Notes: a model not told the origin generated them from the letters alone. A DNA stretch of 64,000 nt from Linnemannia elongata (GCA_036320915.1 JAXBDG010000012.1:62001-126000), one strand, 5' to 3'. Numbered from the stretch's first letter, positions 32,192 to 42,850 are shown. Made by a program: numbers and translations.

Positions 32192-32281
32192 TACTTTTTT
32201 CAGAAGCAGGGGAAAAAGTGCAGGATGATGTTCATTGGCTGAATCATGGGTGCGTGCCCCCTGCAACTTTGAAAACCAATC

Positions 32282-32479
32282 ATAGACTACTAGCTGCTTT
32301 TTTGTGGGCCTTTTTTTGATTTGCAAAGGTACTGGAGCTGACCCTGACCAATGCTTAGACTCTTCCACTTTTTTGTGCCTATTTTGATTCGCAAAGGTGT
32401 AGGAGATGACCCGGGTCAATGGATAGACTCTTTCTTGTACCCCTGAAAATCTAAAAAGGCAGAAAAAAGCAGCTGGTCG
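32282..32479. other. Central spacer of the palindrome
   Basis: About 198 bases between the arms. It includes two imperfect direct repeats (around 32310-32370 and 32378-32440) with TGCAAAGGTACTGGAG- and CGCAAAGGTGTAGGAG-like words. A weak continuation of the inversion (AGCTGCTTTTTT) is present. Confidence 0.7.
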
Positions 32480-33962
32480 GATTGGTTTTCAAAGTTGCAG
32501 GGGGCACGCACCCATGATTCAGCCAATGAACATCATCCTGCACTTTTTCCCCTGCTTCTGAAAAAAGTACTGTAAGGGTATATTTACATGCAGGCACCTC
32601 AATAAAGGTACCGTACTAAAGATTTACAATGGAAGCCGTGCGGGTGCTAGGAAATATAATCAGAAGCACCTAGGAACTGCGATGTTTCAGTAGCTTTTTG
32701 AGCTGTGGTTCGACTATGCTCAATCGTATTCACATTCATAGTATAATACTCTTTGAGAGGTGACTGTGCAGCGGTATAAAGAAGTGGGGCTATTGCGATG
32801 GTCGAGGGTTCAGTCAACCGAGTTATCACGTATGAAGTAAAATGACTTGCATCTTTGCTCATGGAGGTCATATGAGCAGTTTTGGAGTCTGTAACAAAAA
32901 CAAAACCATGTTCCTTTGGCGTCGCCCTTGACTTGTTCGGTTGACACATGAAAATGCATGGGTCGGCCAAGTTAAGGGGTGTGAAAAATCAAAAGTAAAA
33001 AAAGACCAGGCAATGAAGAGCGAGCTAGAGCAACAGACAATGTTCGCGCACACGCGCACAGGCCTTCATCCGTTTTATTTAGCTGAAAAACAACGAGCTA
33101 ATTAAACCCAATTGATGCACTAGTGGTCTCAACGTCATAGATAGCTACTCGCGAATTGGGTTGACCGTTAGAGTCGAGACTCCCGTTTTGCTTACGCTTT
33201 GGCCACAAGGGGGCGTGTGCAATTGGGGGGATATGCAATTAGAGGGGTGTTCTAGCCCATGTACCCAAAATTTTCCTCCCGCCTGCTCCTCTCTCCTCCA
33301 TCCCACCCCCTTCACACCATGGACGTACCGATGTCGTAACCAAACGTCAACCTCATTGAAACATGGGCATGCCGATGTCGCAACCAAACGTCAATCCATT
33401 ACACCATGGGCATGCTGATATCTGAAACAAAAGATCTGCTAAACGAAGATCTACACACATCACCCAATATAGTATCTTGTAAACTACCTTTACCCACTTT
33501 TGCATAATGCCGCAAGTTAGGCGCTAGGAAAGGCACTAGAGGAGGCACTAGGGGACGCACTAGGAGAATATTCAAATCACGCAAGGAGGAAGCCTAGTTC
33601 CGATTTTTCCAAATTAAAAAACAAAGATCATATGCAGAAAACTATACCGTAGTAGCGTATGCAATAGGGGAGCCCCAGTTGTAAAGCCGTTACAATGACC
33701 ACACGGTGCCTGAAGAACATCGCCATCCTTTCTCCTGTCGTCTTTACTTCTTCCTGACTTTCCTTGACATTTGCCCGATTCCTTCGCATCTGTCATTTCC
33801 GAGTAAAAGTGACCAAATTTGTTACTCAATCGCAAATGGTCATCCTTTTGGTCATATCTGCTTCAATTCTTTGTATGAACACTAGACATTGGGAAAATGA
33901 TGTAAATTTTATTGCGGCCTCTCCTTTTTCTATGGAAAGAGAAGGAGGGGGGTTTGCAAAGG

Positions 33963-33970
33963 TATAAAAA
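33963..33970 (+). promoter_or_regulatory. TATA box of right hydrophobin-like gene
   Basis: TATAAAAA lies about 110 bases upstream of the 5'-UTR intron donor at 34081. Confidence 0.65.
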
Positions 33971-34231
33971 GAGCTCAACCTCAAGCAACCTGCACCATTC
34001 TTCAACCAACACTCGAGAACATTTCTCAACACAACAACTCTCACAACCGTCTCAAGAACTCCACACGAACCCCTTTCCAGGTAATTTGTAACTTTGCTCT
34101 ACGATCACCGTGGCTGGGTCGTAACATTTACTATTAAATATCGTGTGTATGTTCCTCATTCTTGGACCACGACAATATCCCTCACTTATACTAATATTCC
34201 CTTGTTTCCCTTCCTCCTAGCCTATTCCAAC

Positions 34232-34483
34232 ATGCATTTCAAGGCATTGCTTGTGCTCTGCGGAATTTTGAGCATCGCAGCAGCTAACCCCACGCAAGTC
34301 TGCAAGGCCGACTCTAAACATAATAAGGCATCGTGCTGCACAGATGCCAGTTTTCTTGGTGTTGATCTCATCAAATGTGTCCCTATACTTAGCTCCGGCG
34401 GCTGCAACGCCGGCGCTACCGCCTATTGCTGCCAGCAACAAGGTCTCATCAATGTCGGCCTCTGCGTCCCGATTAACGCTTGA
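34232..34483 (+). CDS. Hydrophobin-like small secreted protein, right copy
   Basis: Identical in protein to 28999-29250 and oriented away from it. The mature part begins near NPTQVCKADS and contains the eight-Cys pattern, ending LCVPINA. A likely 5'-UTR intron spans 34081-34220, with GTAATT donor, a CT-rich tract and TCCTAG acceptor. The reading frame also continues upstream through that intron without a signal peptide, which argues for the start at 34232. With identical promoters, both copies should be co-expressed. Confidence 0.75.
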   Translation: MHFKALLVLCGILSIAAANPTQVCKADSKHNKASCCTDASFLGVDLIKCVPILSSGGCNAGATAYCCQQQGLINVGLCVPINA

Positions 34484-35525
34484 GTTGCGAATGGCATGAT
34501 TCCCTCGTCCTAGAATCTGGCTGAGAGAATGTCGAAAGACCTAGGACCCACTAGGATTCGATTTTTTTTTTTTTTTTTTTTTGTCAATCAAGTAGCCATC
34601 CTGTCTCTATTGGAAGATATGTCCGTATGAACCCCATTTTTTATTAAAAGAAAAAAAAAACCCCCCTAAAATTCTCCCCGCGAGTGTATGACATTTGTGA
34701 GTGTGTTTTCTCGGCACTTTTGTGTACAATCCCAGGTCACTGTTGATCACACTTAGGGTATGGAATGAAAAAAGTTCCCTGTGGAACACTCTGGGATCCT
34801 GTTCTGATTCCCACTTGGCTCTTTCTAGCCCACCTGCATTATCCCACTTGGCCTCTAATCCCTTTTTTATGACATGCCACCAGGTCTGCTCTGGATGGCA
34901 TTTATCTGCACAACTGGGTCGCAAGTCCTCTACTGGCAATATCAGTGATGTTTGCCTCCTCGCTGTGATAAATTAAGGCTGACACTTGCAAGAGAGCATA
35001 CGAGACAAGAGATGATGTTGCGGTTAAGTGCTGCTGATAGGCCGCTCCCTTATTTAACGAGCACACCATTGGGTGACCTGGACAGACCCCAGGTAAATAC
35101 GGCTGTAGAGGTAAACATCATTCTTTCTTGTTATTCATTTTAACCCCTACCTTCACAATATGCAGTACTGGGCGCACCAGGGCCAGACATTATGCTGTTC
35201 TTGGTGGTTTAATTCTAGCTAAATCTTCCCTCATCTATGCAACCATGCGTGCATGCAAATAAAAAAATGCAAATAAAAAAATGTAAACAAAACAAACAAC
35301 AAAACCATTATCACAGGGGGGGGGGGCACCATGAGCGGCTTATTCAACACAGGTATGCGCCTAGTGGCTTAGCCGACCGGAAATCAGCCCGGTCATCCAT
35401 CACCCCGGCGCTAGGGAGTATGTTGAGCTTCCCTTAACCGAAGCGTCTGAAAGAAAAAAAAGAAGAAAAAAGAGAGCAGATGTTTGCTTTCGAGCAATCT
35501 ATAGAACAGTGGGTTCTGTCATGTA

Positions 35526-35619
35526 CAGTCAGGTTCCAAAAAGAATTTTACAAAATAAAAAACAGGAAAAAGAAAGAGCTCTCAAAAAAGTTGCAAAAAT
35601 TCTTTTTGGAACCTTACTG
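35526..35619. mobile_element. Mariner-type MITE (94 bp)
   Basis: Terminal inverted repeats of about 24 bases begin CAGTCAGGTTCCAAAAAG on one side and CAGTAAGGTTCCAAAAAG on the other. TA flanks both ends (35524-35525 and 35620-35621). There is no coding capacity. Confidence 0.88.
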
Positions 35620-35863
35620 TACAGTACATAAACACAAGCGGCCTTTCCGCCACCCATTCCATCCTGACTAGTATAGCTCAGGATCCAAGGGTGCATTCCT
35701 ACTCAAAAAGGTATCGGAAAAGGTGAAAATCGTCGCGTCCTAGCAAATGTTCTGACTTGGAGGTGTTCAGCCATAACCTAACGATGATAGATTCGGGCCA
35801 TTGCCTGCTCTCAGGCAGGCCCAGATACCCATTATCCGGATAAGCGGTCCCTTTCGTACCAAA

Positions 35864-36907
35864 TCTCTCTACTAAAACAAATTCGGTGCACGCAGTCACT
35901 TAGAGCGTCAAGTGACTTAGTTCGCTGTCACTTAAAGAGTCAAATGACTTAGGTCGCCGTCACAATTTCGATAAATCACTTGACCATTTTTTTGATAAAT
36001 CACCTGGCCTGGCAACAAGAAGAGGAGGAGGGTTGGTTGACAGCCTGGAAGTGGATAGGCTGTTTTTTGCACTTTGATCGTTCGTTGGCTCGAGTGCACT
36101 CTCTACCTTCTCGCGTTTCAGTGCTTCATTGCTTCAGGGATACAGGGACTATTTGTTTGCTTTTCTTTTTTCTATTGTAGTGTGTTTTCTTTACTTTGCA
36201 CACAGTATCGATCAATCTCTCTAATAAAACAAAATCAGAACAAAGCGAAAAAACAAAAGTAACTTAGTAAACATTATTCATCACAGTACCAGAGATGTCG
36301 CCCTACTACACGCTATGACAGCAAGGTACCAAGCTGACTATCACCGCCCAAAAATCACCACCAGAAAAAAAAAAAAAAAAAAAAAATAATATTGTGATGG
36401 CCCAACGCTCAGAACATTAAAGCAGAGGAGATGGTAAGGAAGCGGGTACAGGGAAGCGGGTACAGGGAAGCGGGTACAGGGAAGCGGGTGCAGTGATACA
36501 GAGGGCAAAAAAAGAACAAAATGAGAAAAAGAAAGAATGAGAGAAAGAAAGAAGAGGGATGAGTAGTGTTTTCTCATCGAATATTCAACCCCGTTGGAGT
36601 CCACTGTAGGAGTCGAGCACAATACTTATTCGAATTGAACTTTGGGTCTCGCACGGACTCAAATATTCGATGAGAAAGACTGCTAGGAGCTAAAGTAAAA
36701 AAGGAAAAGCCACATTTCCCACCGACACACAAGGTGTCAGGTGTTCAGCCACGCAGATCGCGACAGCAATCTTAGAGCCCCTTCCTCATTTTCAGGCTAT
36801 CCATTCAAAATACTGATACTGGGGCGAAACGGTGCCTTTAATGCTTCGCCGTCTCCCTCCCTGTCTCCTTCTCCCTCCGCGAGCGGACGCTGCGGGCACT
36901 AAGCTAG
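35864..36907 (+). mobile_element. Non-autonomous Helitron, array unit 1
   Basis: It starts TCTCTCTACTAAAAC after an A. It ends with a CCGCGAGCG/CGCTGCGG hairpin, a short spacer and CTAG. The next base begins a new unit. A C-poor middle carries an A-run and GGGAAGCGGGTACA tandem words. No protein is encoded. Confidence 0.85.
36565..36682. repeat. Old hAT-like MITE relic shared by the array units
   Basis: Imperfect inverted ends with AGTGTTTTCTCATCGAATATT-type sequence. Counterparts occupy 37577-37692 and 38569-38655, where TAAGAG flanks both sides. Its presence at the same position in each unit shows that it predates array formation. Confidence 0.55.
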
Positions 36908-37919
36908 TCTCTCTTCTCTCTAATAAAACAAAATCGTTGCGCGCAGTCACTTAGAGCGTCAAGTGACTTAGTTCGCTGTCACAATTTCGATAAATCACTT
37001 GACCTCATTTGACACTTGACCTTTGGATAAATCACCTGGCCTGGCAACAAGAAGAGGAGGAGGGTTGGTTGACAGCCTGGAAGTGGATAGGCTGTTTTTT
37101 TGCACTTTGATCGTTCGTTGGCTCGAGTGCACTCTCTACCTTCTCGCGTTTCAGTGATTCATTGCTTCAGGGATACAGGGACAATTTGTTTGCTTTTCTT
37201 TTTTCTATTGTAGTGTGTTTTCTTTACTTTGCACACAGTATCGATCAATCTCTCTAATAAAACAAAATCAGAACAAAGCGAAAAAACAAAAGTAACTTAG
37301 TAAACATTTTTCATCACAGTACCAGAGATGTCGCCCTACTACACGCTATGACAGCAAGGTACCAAGCTGACTATCACCGCCCAAAAATCACCACCAGAAA
37401 AAAAAAAAAAAAAAAAAAAAAAAATATTGTGATGGCCCAACGCTCAGAACATTAAAGCAGAGGAGATGGTAAGGAAGCGGGTACAGGGAAGCGGGTACAG
37501 GGAAGCGGGTACAGTGATACAGAGGGCAAAAAAAGAACAAAATGAGAGAAAAAAAAGAAAGAAGAGGGATAAGAGTAGTGTTTCTCATCGACTATTCGAC
37601 CCCGTTAGAGTCCACTGTAGAAGTCGAGTGCAATAATTATTTGAATTGAACGTTGAGTCTCGCACGGACTCAAATATTCGATGAGAAACACTGCTAAGAG
37701 CTAAAGTAAAAAAAGGAAAGGCCACATTTCCCACCGACACACAAGGTGTCAGGTGTTCAGCCACGCAGATCGCGACAGCAATCTTAGAGCCCCTTCCTCA
37801 TTTTCAGGCTATCCATTCAAAATACTGATACTGGGGCGAAACGGTGCCTTTAATGCTTCGCCGTCTCCCTCCCCGTCTCCTTCTCCCTCCGCCAGCGGAC
37901 GCTGCGGGCACTAAGCTAG
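36908..37919 (+). mobile_element. Non-autonomous Helitron, array unit 2
   Basis: Highly similar to unit 1 over its length, with a 7-base TCTCTCT duplication at its 5' edge and a CCGCCAGCGGACGCTGCGG hairpin before the terminal CTAG. Confidence 0.85.
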
Positions 37920-38881
37920 TCTCTCTAATAAAACAAATTCGGTGCACGCAGTCACTTAGAGCGTCAAGTGACTTAGTTCGCTGTCACTTAGAGAGTCAAA
38001 TGACTTAGGTCGCCGTCACAATTTCGATAAATCACTTGACCATTTTTTTGATAAATCACCTGGCCTGGCAACATGGGGGGAGGGAGAGAGGGTTGATAGC
38101 CTGCTTCAGGGACAATCTGGGAGAATTTGTTTGCTTTTCTTCTTTTCTCTCCTGTAACTGTACAATACTGCCTTTTGCATTCAGTGTCAAACAGTGTTTC
38201 TCAAAATTATTCGACTCTCATTCGACTTTTATTCGACCCGTGCTAGGCCAATGTAACCGTCGAATCGAATGCGAAATTCGATTCGACGGTTACATTGGCC
38301 TAGCACGGGTCGAATAAAAGTCGAATGAGAGTCGAATAATTTTGAGAAACACTGGTGTCAAAGCAAGGAAGGAAAGCACAAATGTAACAAACAAAACAAA
38401 CATTGTCTATCACAGTACATTAACGCTCGAAACATTGAGACAGAGGTGATAGAAATGGGAGCGGGTACAGTGGTACAGAAAAGATGAAGAGCGGGTACAA
38501 AAGAAAAGGAATTGAAGGAAGGGCGAAGAAAGAACAAAATAAGAGAAAGAAAGAAGAGGGATAAGAGTAGTGTTTTCTCATCGAATATTCAACCCAATAA
38601 TTATTCAATTTGACTTCGGGTCTCGCACGGACTCAAATATTCGATCAGAAACACTGCTAAGAGCTAAAGTAAAAAAGGAAAAGGCACATTTCCCACCGAC
38701 ACACAAGGTGTCAGGTGTTCAGCCACGCAGATCGCGACTGCAATCTTAGAGCCCCTTCCTCATTTTCAGGCAATTCGTTCAAAATACTGATACTGGGGCG
38801 AAACGGTGCCTTTAATGCTTCACCGTCTCCCTCTCCGTCTCCCTCTCCCTCCGCGAGCGGACGCTGCGGGCACTAAGCTAG
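37920..38881 (+). mobile_element. Non-autonomous Helitron, array unit 3
   Basis: Starts TCTCTCTAATAAAAC directly after the CTAG of unit 2 and ends CTAG at 38881. It differs from units 1 and 2 by a rearranged middle and by a hAT-type MITE at 38192-38354. Confidence 0.85.
38192..38354. mobile_element. hAT-type palindromic MITE with 8-bp duplication
   Basis: The 163-base element is an almost perfect palindrome beginning CAGTGTTTCTCAAAATTATT, with a loop of a few bases. GTGTCAAA flanks it on both sides (38184-38191 and 38355-38362). An 8-bp duplication and CAGTG ends indicate hAT transposase. Confidence 0.92.
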
Positions 38882-40443
38882 TCTCATTATACAAATTCGT
38901 TGCGTTGATCACCTGATATAATTCGCAGTCACAATCAACCGTTCGTTTCTAAATCACATGATTGTAATGTGTCTATCGTATGTGCTGTGTGATAGCAACT
39001 GACGAGCGCCACTAAATTTCCAAACCTTCCATTGACTCCCCTTAATACTAAATGGCTGCGGCCGAACAAGTAGGTATATTCTCTCCCCCTTCGATCAGGC
39101 ATAAACATACCAAATCTACTGCCGCCGATCCCTCCACTTCATCTTCGCATTCCACCAAGCGCATTATCAATATCACCATCAAACCCATTGCTATCATTCC
39201 TTCATCTTCTTCTTCTTCCTCCTCTTCCTACATCTACATGTGTCCCAGATGGCATGGAAACGACCACCAAAGGTCAACAAGTCGACGCTGCCCATCAATG
39301 AACATGTCTATTTTTTACTTGGTGTTATTACTTGGTGTTAAAAATCCAAGAGTGGCCACCGTGAGCGAAGGGTATCAATGCAAGAAAAGTTCAAAAAGGA
39401 AAGGGGACCATATTAGATAAACAAAGAGGCGTTTCCTTATTTTCTCTCTCTTTTGCTCTTTGCTCTCTTCTCCCTCCCCCTTTTTTTTGGGCCGTGGTAG
39501 CTGTATATTTATTTGTATGTGATGAAACTTAGACATGACGACGGCGATGGTAGCTACATCGTTAAAAGTAATCCCATTTCGCTCGCGTTTTTGCCTTTTC
39601 TTTTCTATTTTTTTCTTTCTTCACTAAGCTCCAACCCTCAAATTAATCATTTACCAGCCTTTTACCTGCCTCTGCTACACTCAATTTAATCACACCTACC
39701 TACGCTCTCACCAACATACCCTCCCACTCGCCGTCTCCCTCTTATATTCACCTCCACCGCCACCGCTGCAATTGACAAAGATTTGTTGGATGAATCTCAA
39801 GGGGAAGGGAAAGGCAATTTTGTGAATTTTGTGAACGAGATACAAGTACACATGTGCAGCACTCATCCTTTCCACACAAGAAGCAGGGGGAGTAGGGTGA
39901 AAATATATCGACGATTGCGAGAAGCAGGCATGAAAAGGTAGACGGTATGAATATGAACAAAGGAGGATGAAAAAGGTGGCAGTGAGGGTAGAGAGAAAGA
40001 ATACCCATGTGGCATAGGAACTCAGCTTTCCATGTTGACACCCAGGGAACCCGCAAACAAAGGTACTGTGGGAACTTCTGCTCAGTTGACATGTCGACCA
40101 AGTGAAAGACCCAGAAACCAAACGACAACTATGCCTGTCATTCGTATGTGTACAGCACTGTAGCACCAGGAGGACGAGTGAAGAATGAAGGGTGAAGAGC
40201 TCAATTTTTTTACACCAGAGAGGCGGTGACTTGACGTGCTTCAAGACATGATAAACAAAACGGAATTGGGGGATCGTAAAGTCAGTGGTAAAAGAGGATG
40301 ACCGTGGCTCCGCCGCGGGCGTTCTCTTTGAAAGTAATGGGATGGGAAAAAATGGTGATTGGTCACGGCGAAGCCGTGGTCGATCGTCATGCAGAAAAAA
40401 AGAAAAAATGAAACCGCGAGCGAAGCCGCGGGCACCATTCTAG
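38882..40443 (+). mobile_element. Helitron, array unit 4 (divergent)
   Basis: Begins TCTCATTATACAAATTCG directly after the unit-3 CTAG. It ends with a CCGCGAGCGAAGCCGCGG hairpin, a short spacer and CTAG, followed by T. Two further GC-rich hairpins lie at about 40305 and 40365. A frame at 39052-39420 starts MAAAEQVGIFSPPS and is Ser-rich; it might be a captured exon but has no recognisable domain. Confidence 0.7.
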
Positions 40444-40535
40444 TTCTATTAATATTGCAACACATTTCGTCAGTACGGTATAACTAGCTTGTAAGGGTGT
40501 AAGTCGCCAGTCGATAAACCCGACTGCAGTCGACT

Positions 40536-40536
<1 letters not shown>

Positions 40537-40571
<35 letters not shown>

Positions 40572-41988
40572 TTTGCGATTTATTTCTCTAGTTAACAACT
40601 CCAGGAGGCATTCAAAGGAATAAAAAGGGCACTATCAAATGAACTCTCCCAGTAGCCATAGACCTAGTCGCTGTCCCTGAGTCCAAAGCTCGGCAGGCTC
40701 AGCGCAACAATCACTCGCCTTCTCAGGCTGGGACGGAAGGAAATAAACTACTCGCACACCCTCATGAAGGGGATCCTCCCCATCCTCTCCATCAACGACA
40801 ACCGCCTCTTTTCTAATTGACTCTCTAACAAACGTGCATCTGCAGCGATGGGATCCAAAGACGGGCCCGGACAATGCCCATCCTCATGTGCGGCTAGCGA
40901 AGCGCCGCGGGGACAAAAACCAGCTCGGGTGATATAGCCATAACCGTTGCTCCAATCTCCTCGAGGGCCAGTGTACTTGGATGTCTTGTCTTTGGTAGTG
41001 ATGCCTTGCGCCTGCTCCCATGCAATCGTCTCCGAACACCGAGGTTTCCAGATCAGCTCCGAGGCCTGTGCCTCCAGGTAGCCAACAAACTTGTGCAGGA
41101 CCGTCTGTGCAATCGACTTTGGGGACCGGAAGACTGACGACCACTCAGACAGCATGCTCTTGGGGGTGATGCCTCGCAGTAGGTCCGAGACGTGCCACTT
41201 TGGATCCAGGTCGCGATCGGGGACCGGCAGGCCCCGATAAACCGATTGAGCGCCGCCGATAGAAGAAAATCCACGGACATGTTCCTCATCCGATGGACAG
41301 CGCCAAGGAACTGGCACTGGGGGCGGTACTTGACGACCACTCGCCTCTGCTCTCTCGTGCTCTCGCCTCTTGGCCGCGTTGTAACTGTCTGTTGCCTTGA
41401 TGCCCCACTCACCGATCTTGTCCATGGCCTCCCTCCAGATAGCGGTAGTAGTCTCTCTCTTTGCTGGGCAAGTCCACAAGTGCTCATTGTCCTCTTCCTC
41501 CTCCATGCAGACTCGGCAGATACAGTCAGGGTATAGATCTGGGTGGCGCGCCATCATTGAGTTCCTGGTCGGTAGCATACCATGAAGTTTCTTGATGTGG
41601 TGGGACCGTTGGCGGGTATCCCTGCTGTTACTGTAGAAAGTGAAGACAGCCCGTCTTGCATGTACAAAGGCCAGGGTTGAGCGCCACTCGACATCGTCCA
41701 GATGGGGTACCGCCTTCTTGACTCGACGCTGTGAAGTCCAGTGCTGATGGTGTCGAATGGTTGTTTGTTGTTTGAGTAGCTGCCTCAGGTCCGTCTCCAC
41801 CAAGGCTTTATGACAGAACGCAAAAGTCCGGATATCTTCTTGTTGCGTCAAGTCCACCACCCAAGGCGTTGTGTTGCCATGCGATGCCTCCTTTGCGGTA
41901 CGGTCGGCGAGCTCATTTCCAGGATCGTTGTTGTGCCCACGGATCCACTTCACCTCAACCCTTCCTTGGCGTTTGTCGACAATATCGG
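40537..41988 (-). mobile_element. 5'-truncated LINE (RNase H-bearing) with 13-bp duplication
   Basis: A T-run at 40537-40570 is its poly(A) tail. CTGCAGTCGACTG flanks both ends (40524-40536 and 41989-42001). The body is the 3' part of a non-LTR retrotransposon, cut off inside the RNase H domain. Confidence 0.93.
40748..41988 (-). CDS. LINE ORF2 C-terminal part (RNase H and zinc-knuckle region), truncated
   Basis: The open frame enters at the truncation with DIVDKRQGRVEVKWIRGH and continues NDPGNELADRTAKEA, the end of a retroelement RNase H domain. Further on, CICRVCMEEEEDNEHLWTC is a Cys/His cluster common near the end of LINE ORF2. The tail reads GFCPRGASLAAHEDGHCPGP. No RT domain remains, so it cannot act alone. 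The RNase H placement suggests a Tad- or I-like clade. The fragment at 44315-44510 is from a related element. The frame has no stops, which suggests recent insertion. Confidence 0.85.
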
Positions 41989-42850
41989 CTGCAGTCGACT
42001 GGCGAAGAAAAAAAGCCAGTCGACTGAAAAAAAATTGGAGTCGACTGACACCTTCTCTATTTTAGAGTCTCAGATTCACAAACATCCGCAGGAAATGACG
42101 ATGGAGAAGCCGGAACCCTGGTACTTAGTGAAACAATTATACAGGTTCAAGGCTGGGTAAGGGATGTTTTGTTTTTTGAAACAGAGCGCCAGCACGCGTT
42201 CCTTGTGAGGGGCGGTGCATAGATACGAAAAAATGAACCATTGCCCAGCAACCGCCTGGCGAAAAATTTTCGTTCTCTTCCTTTTTTTTGCCTTTGCGAC
42301 AAGTAAACATATTGCTCTGTATGGTTGTTACTCTCCTCATGATAGTTAGAATGACATGTATCTCACCGCTACAAAGTGTTCTTTGATCCGGTCACTAACG
42401 AGATAGGTACAGCATGTCCTTTGAACTGTCACCGAATTATGCACGGTTATCAATTTTCATTTTGCGTGTTAGGCGATTGAGGCCCGACTGTGTTATCATG
42501 CTTCTTTTCCCCCTTCAAAGATGAAGTAAAGGAGAGCCTGATACTTGAAATATATATGATCAAAAGAATGCGCATTGCCGAAGAAAAAAAGAAAGTTAGA
42601 ACCCAAACACCATGGCTACCACGTTGCAGAAGAGCTTACACTACGCATAGTATCACCTATCAGTCGACTTAAATTTTTTTGGCAAGTTAACATCCTTACT
42701 AGCTTGTCTCCCGGCGGCCTAACTCCAGGTCTTGTTCCCTATTAGTCGTTGGACAATCCAACGTTTACTGAATTCTGCTTCAATATGATAGAATGCGCCG
42801 ACATCGAATAGTCAAAAAATAACGTCGCTATGGCCACTTGGCTGCTACAG

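Larger units (their letters stand above)
27966..32281. repeat. Left arm of the giant inverted duplication (contains a Tc1 insertion)
   Basis: Positions 27966-30914 and 32194-32281 are reverse complements of 32480-35515, nearly base for base; the pairing sum shifts only by one base across a homopolymer. The arm, about 3.03 kb without the Tc1 element, carries a hydrophobin-like gene, short direct repeats of CTAGTGC words (about 29916-29960) and two 50-base repeats (about 30066-30165). The remaining frames of the arm (for example 30512-30835) are not recognised. Confidence 0.95.
32480..35515. repeat. Right arm of the giant inverted duplication
   Basis: Reverse complement of the left arm, without the Tc1 element. 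At 32568-32569 the uninterrupted TA target is seen. The arm ends at AACCCACTGTTC-equivalent sequence near 35515, next to a small TA-flanked MITE. Confidence 0.95.
40493..42697. mobile_element. TIR DNA element with 10-bp duplication (possibly Mutator-like), carrying a LINE
   Basis: ACTAGCTTGT is present on both sides (40483-40492 and 42698-42707). The ends AAGGGTGTAAGTCGCC and AAGGATGTTAACTTGCC (reverse complement) form an imperfect inverted repeat. The element contains several AGTCGACT words. Without the LINE it is about 740 bases. It encodes no recognisable transposase, so it is non-autonomous. A 9-11-bp duplication points to Mutator-like elements, but this is inference. Confidence 0.7.
35727..42850 (-). 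pseudogene. 28S rRNA 3'-region pseudogene (copy b), split by two insertions
   Basis: On the minus strand the rRNA-like pieces are 42850-42698, 40492-40444 and 35863-35727. They contain GAAGCAGAATTCAGTAA, GTTGGATTGTCCAACG, TAGGGAAC, CCGTACTGACGAAATG and GCAATGGCCCGAATCTATCA-like 28S words. The pieces are contiguous once the Helitron array (35864-40443) and the TIR element (40493-42697) are removed. It covers almost the same 28S interval as copy a and is too mutated to function. Confidence 0.85.

Noticed and set aside
27966..35515. Palindrome as one large fold-back transposon
   Set aside because: No target duplication or terminal inverted repeat of transposon type is seen at the outer edges; a segmental inverted duplication fits better.
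35864..38881. The 1-kb repeats as a satellite array
   Set aside because: Each unit has Helitron 5' TCTC and 3' hairpin-CTAG ends at the exact junctions, which a plain satellite would not need.
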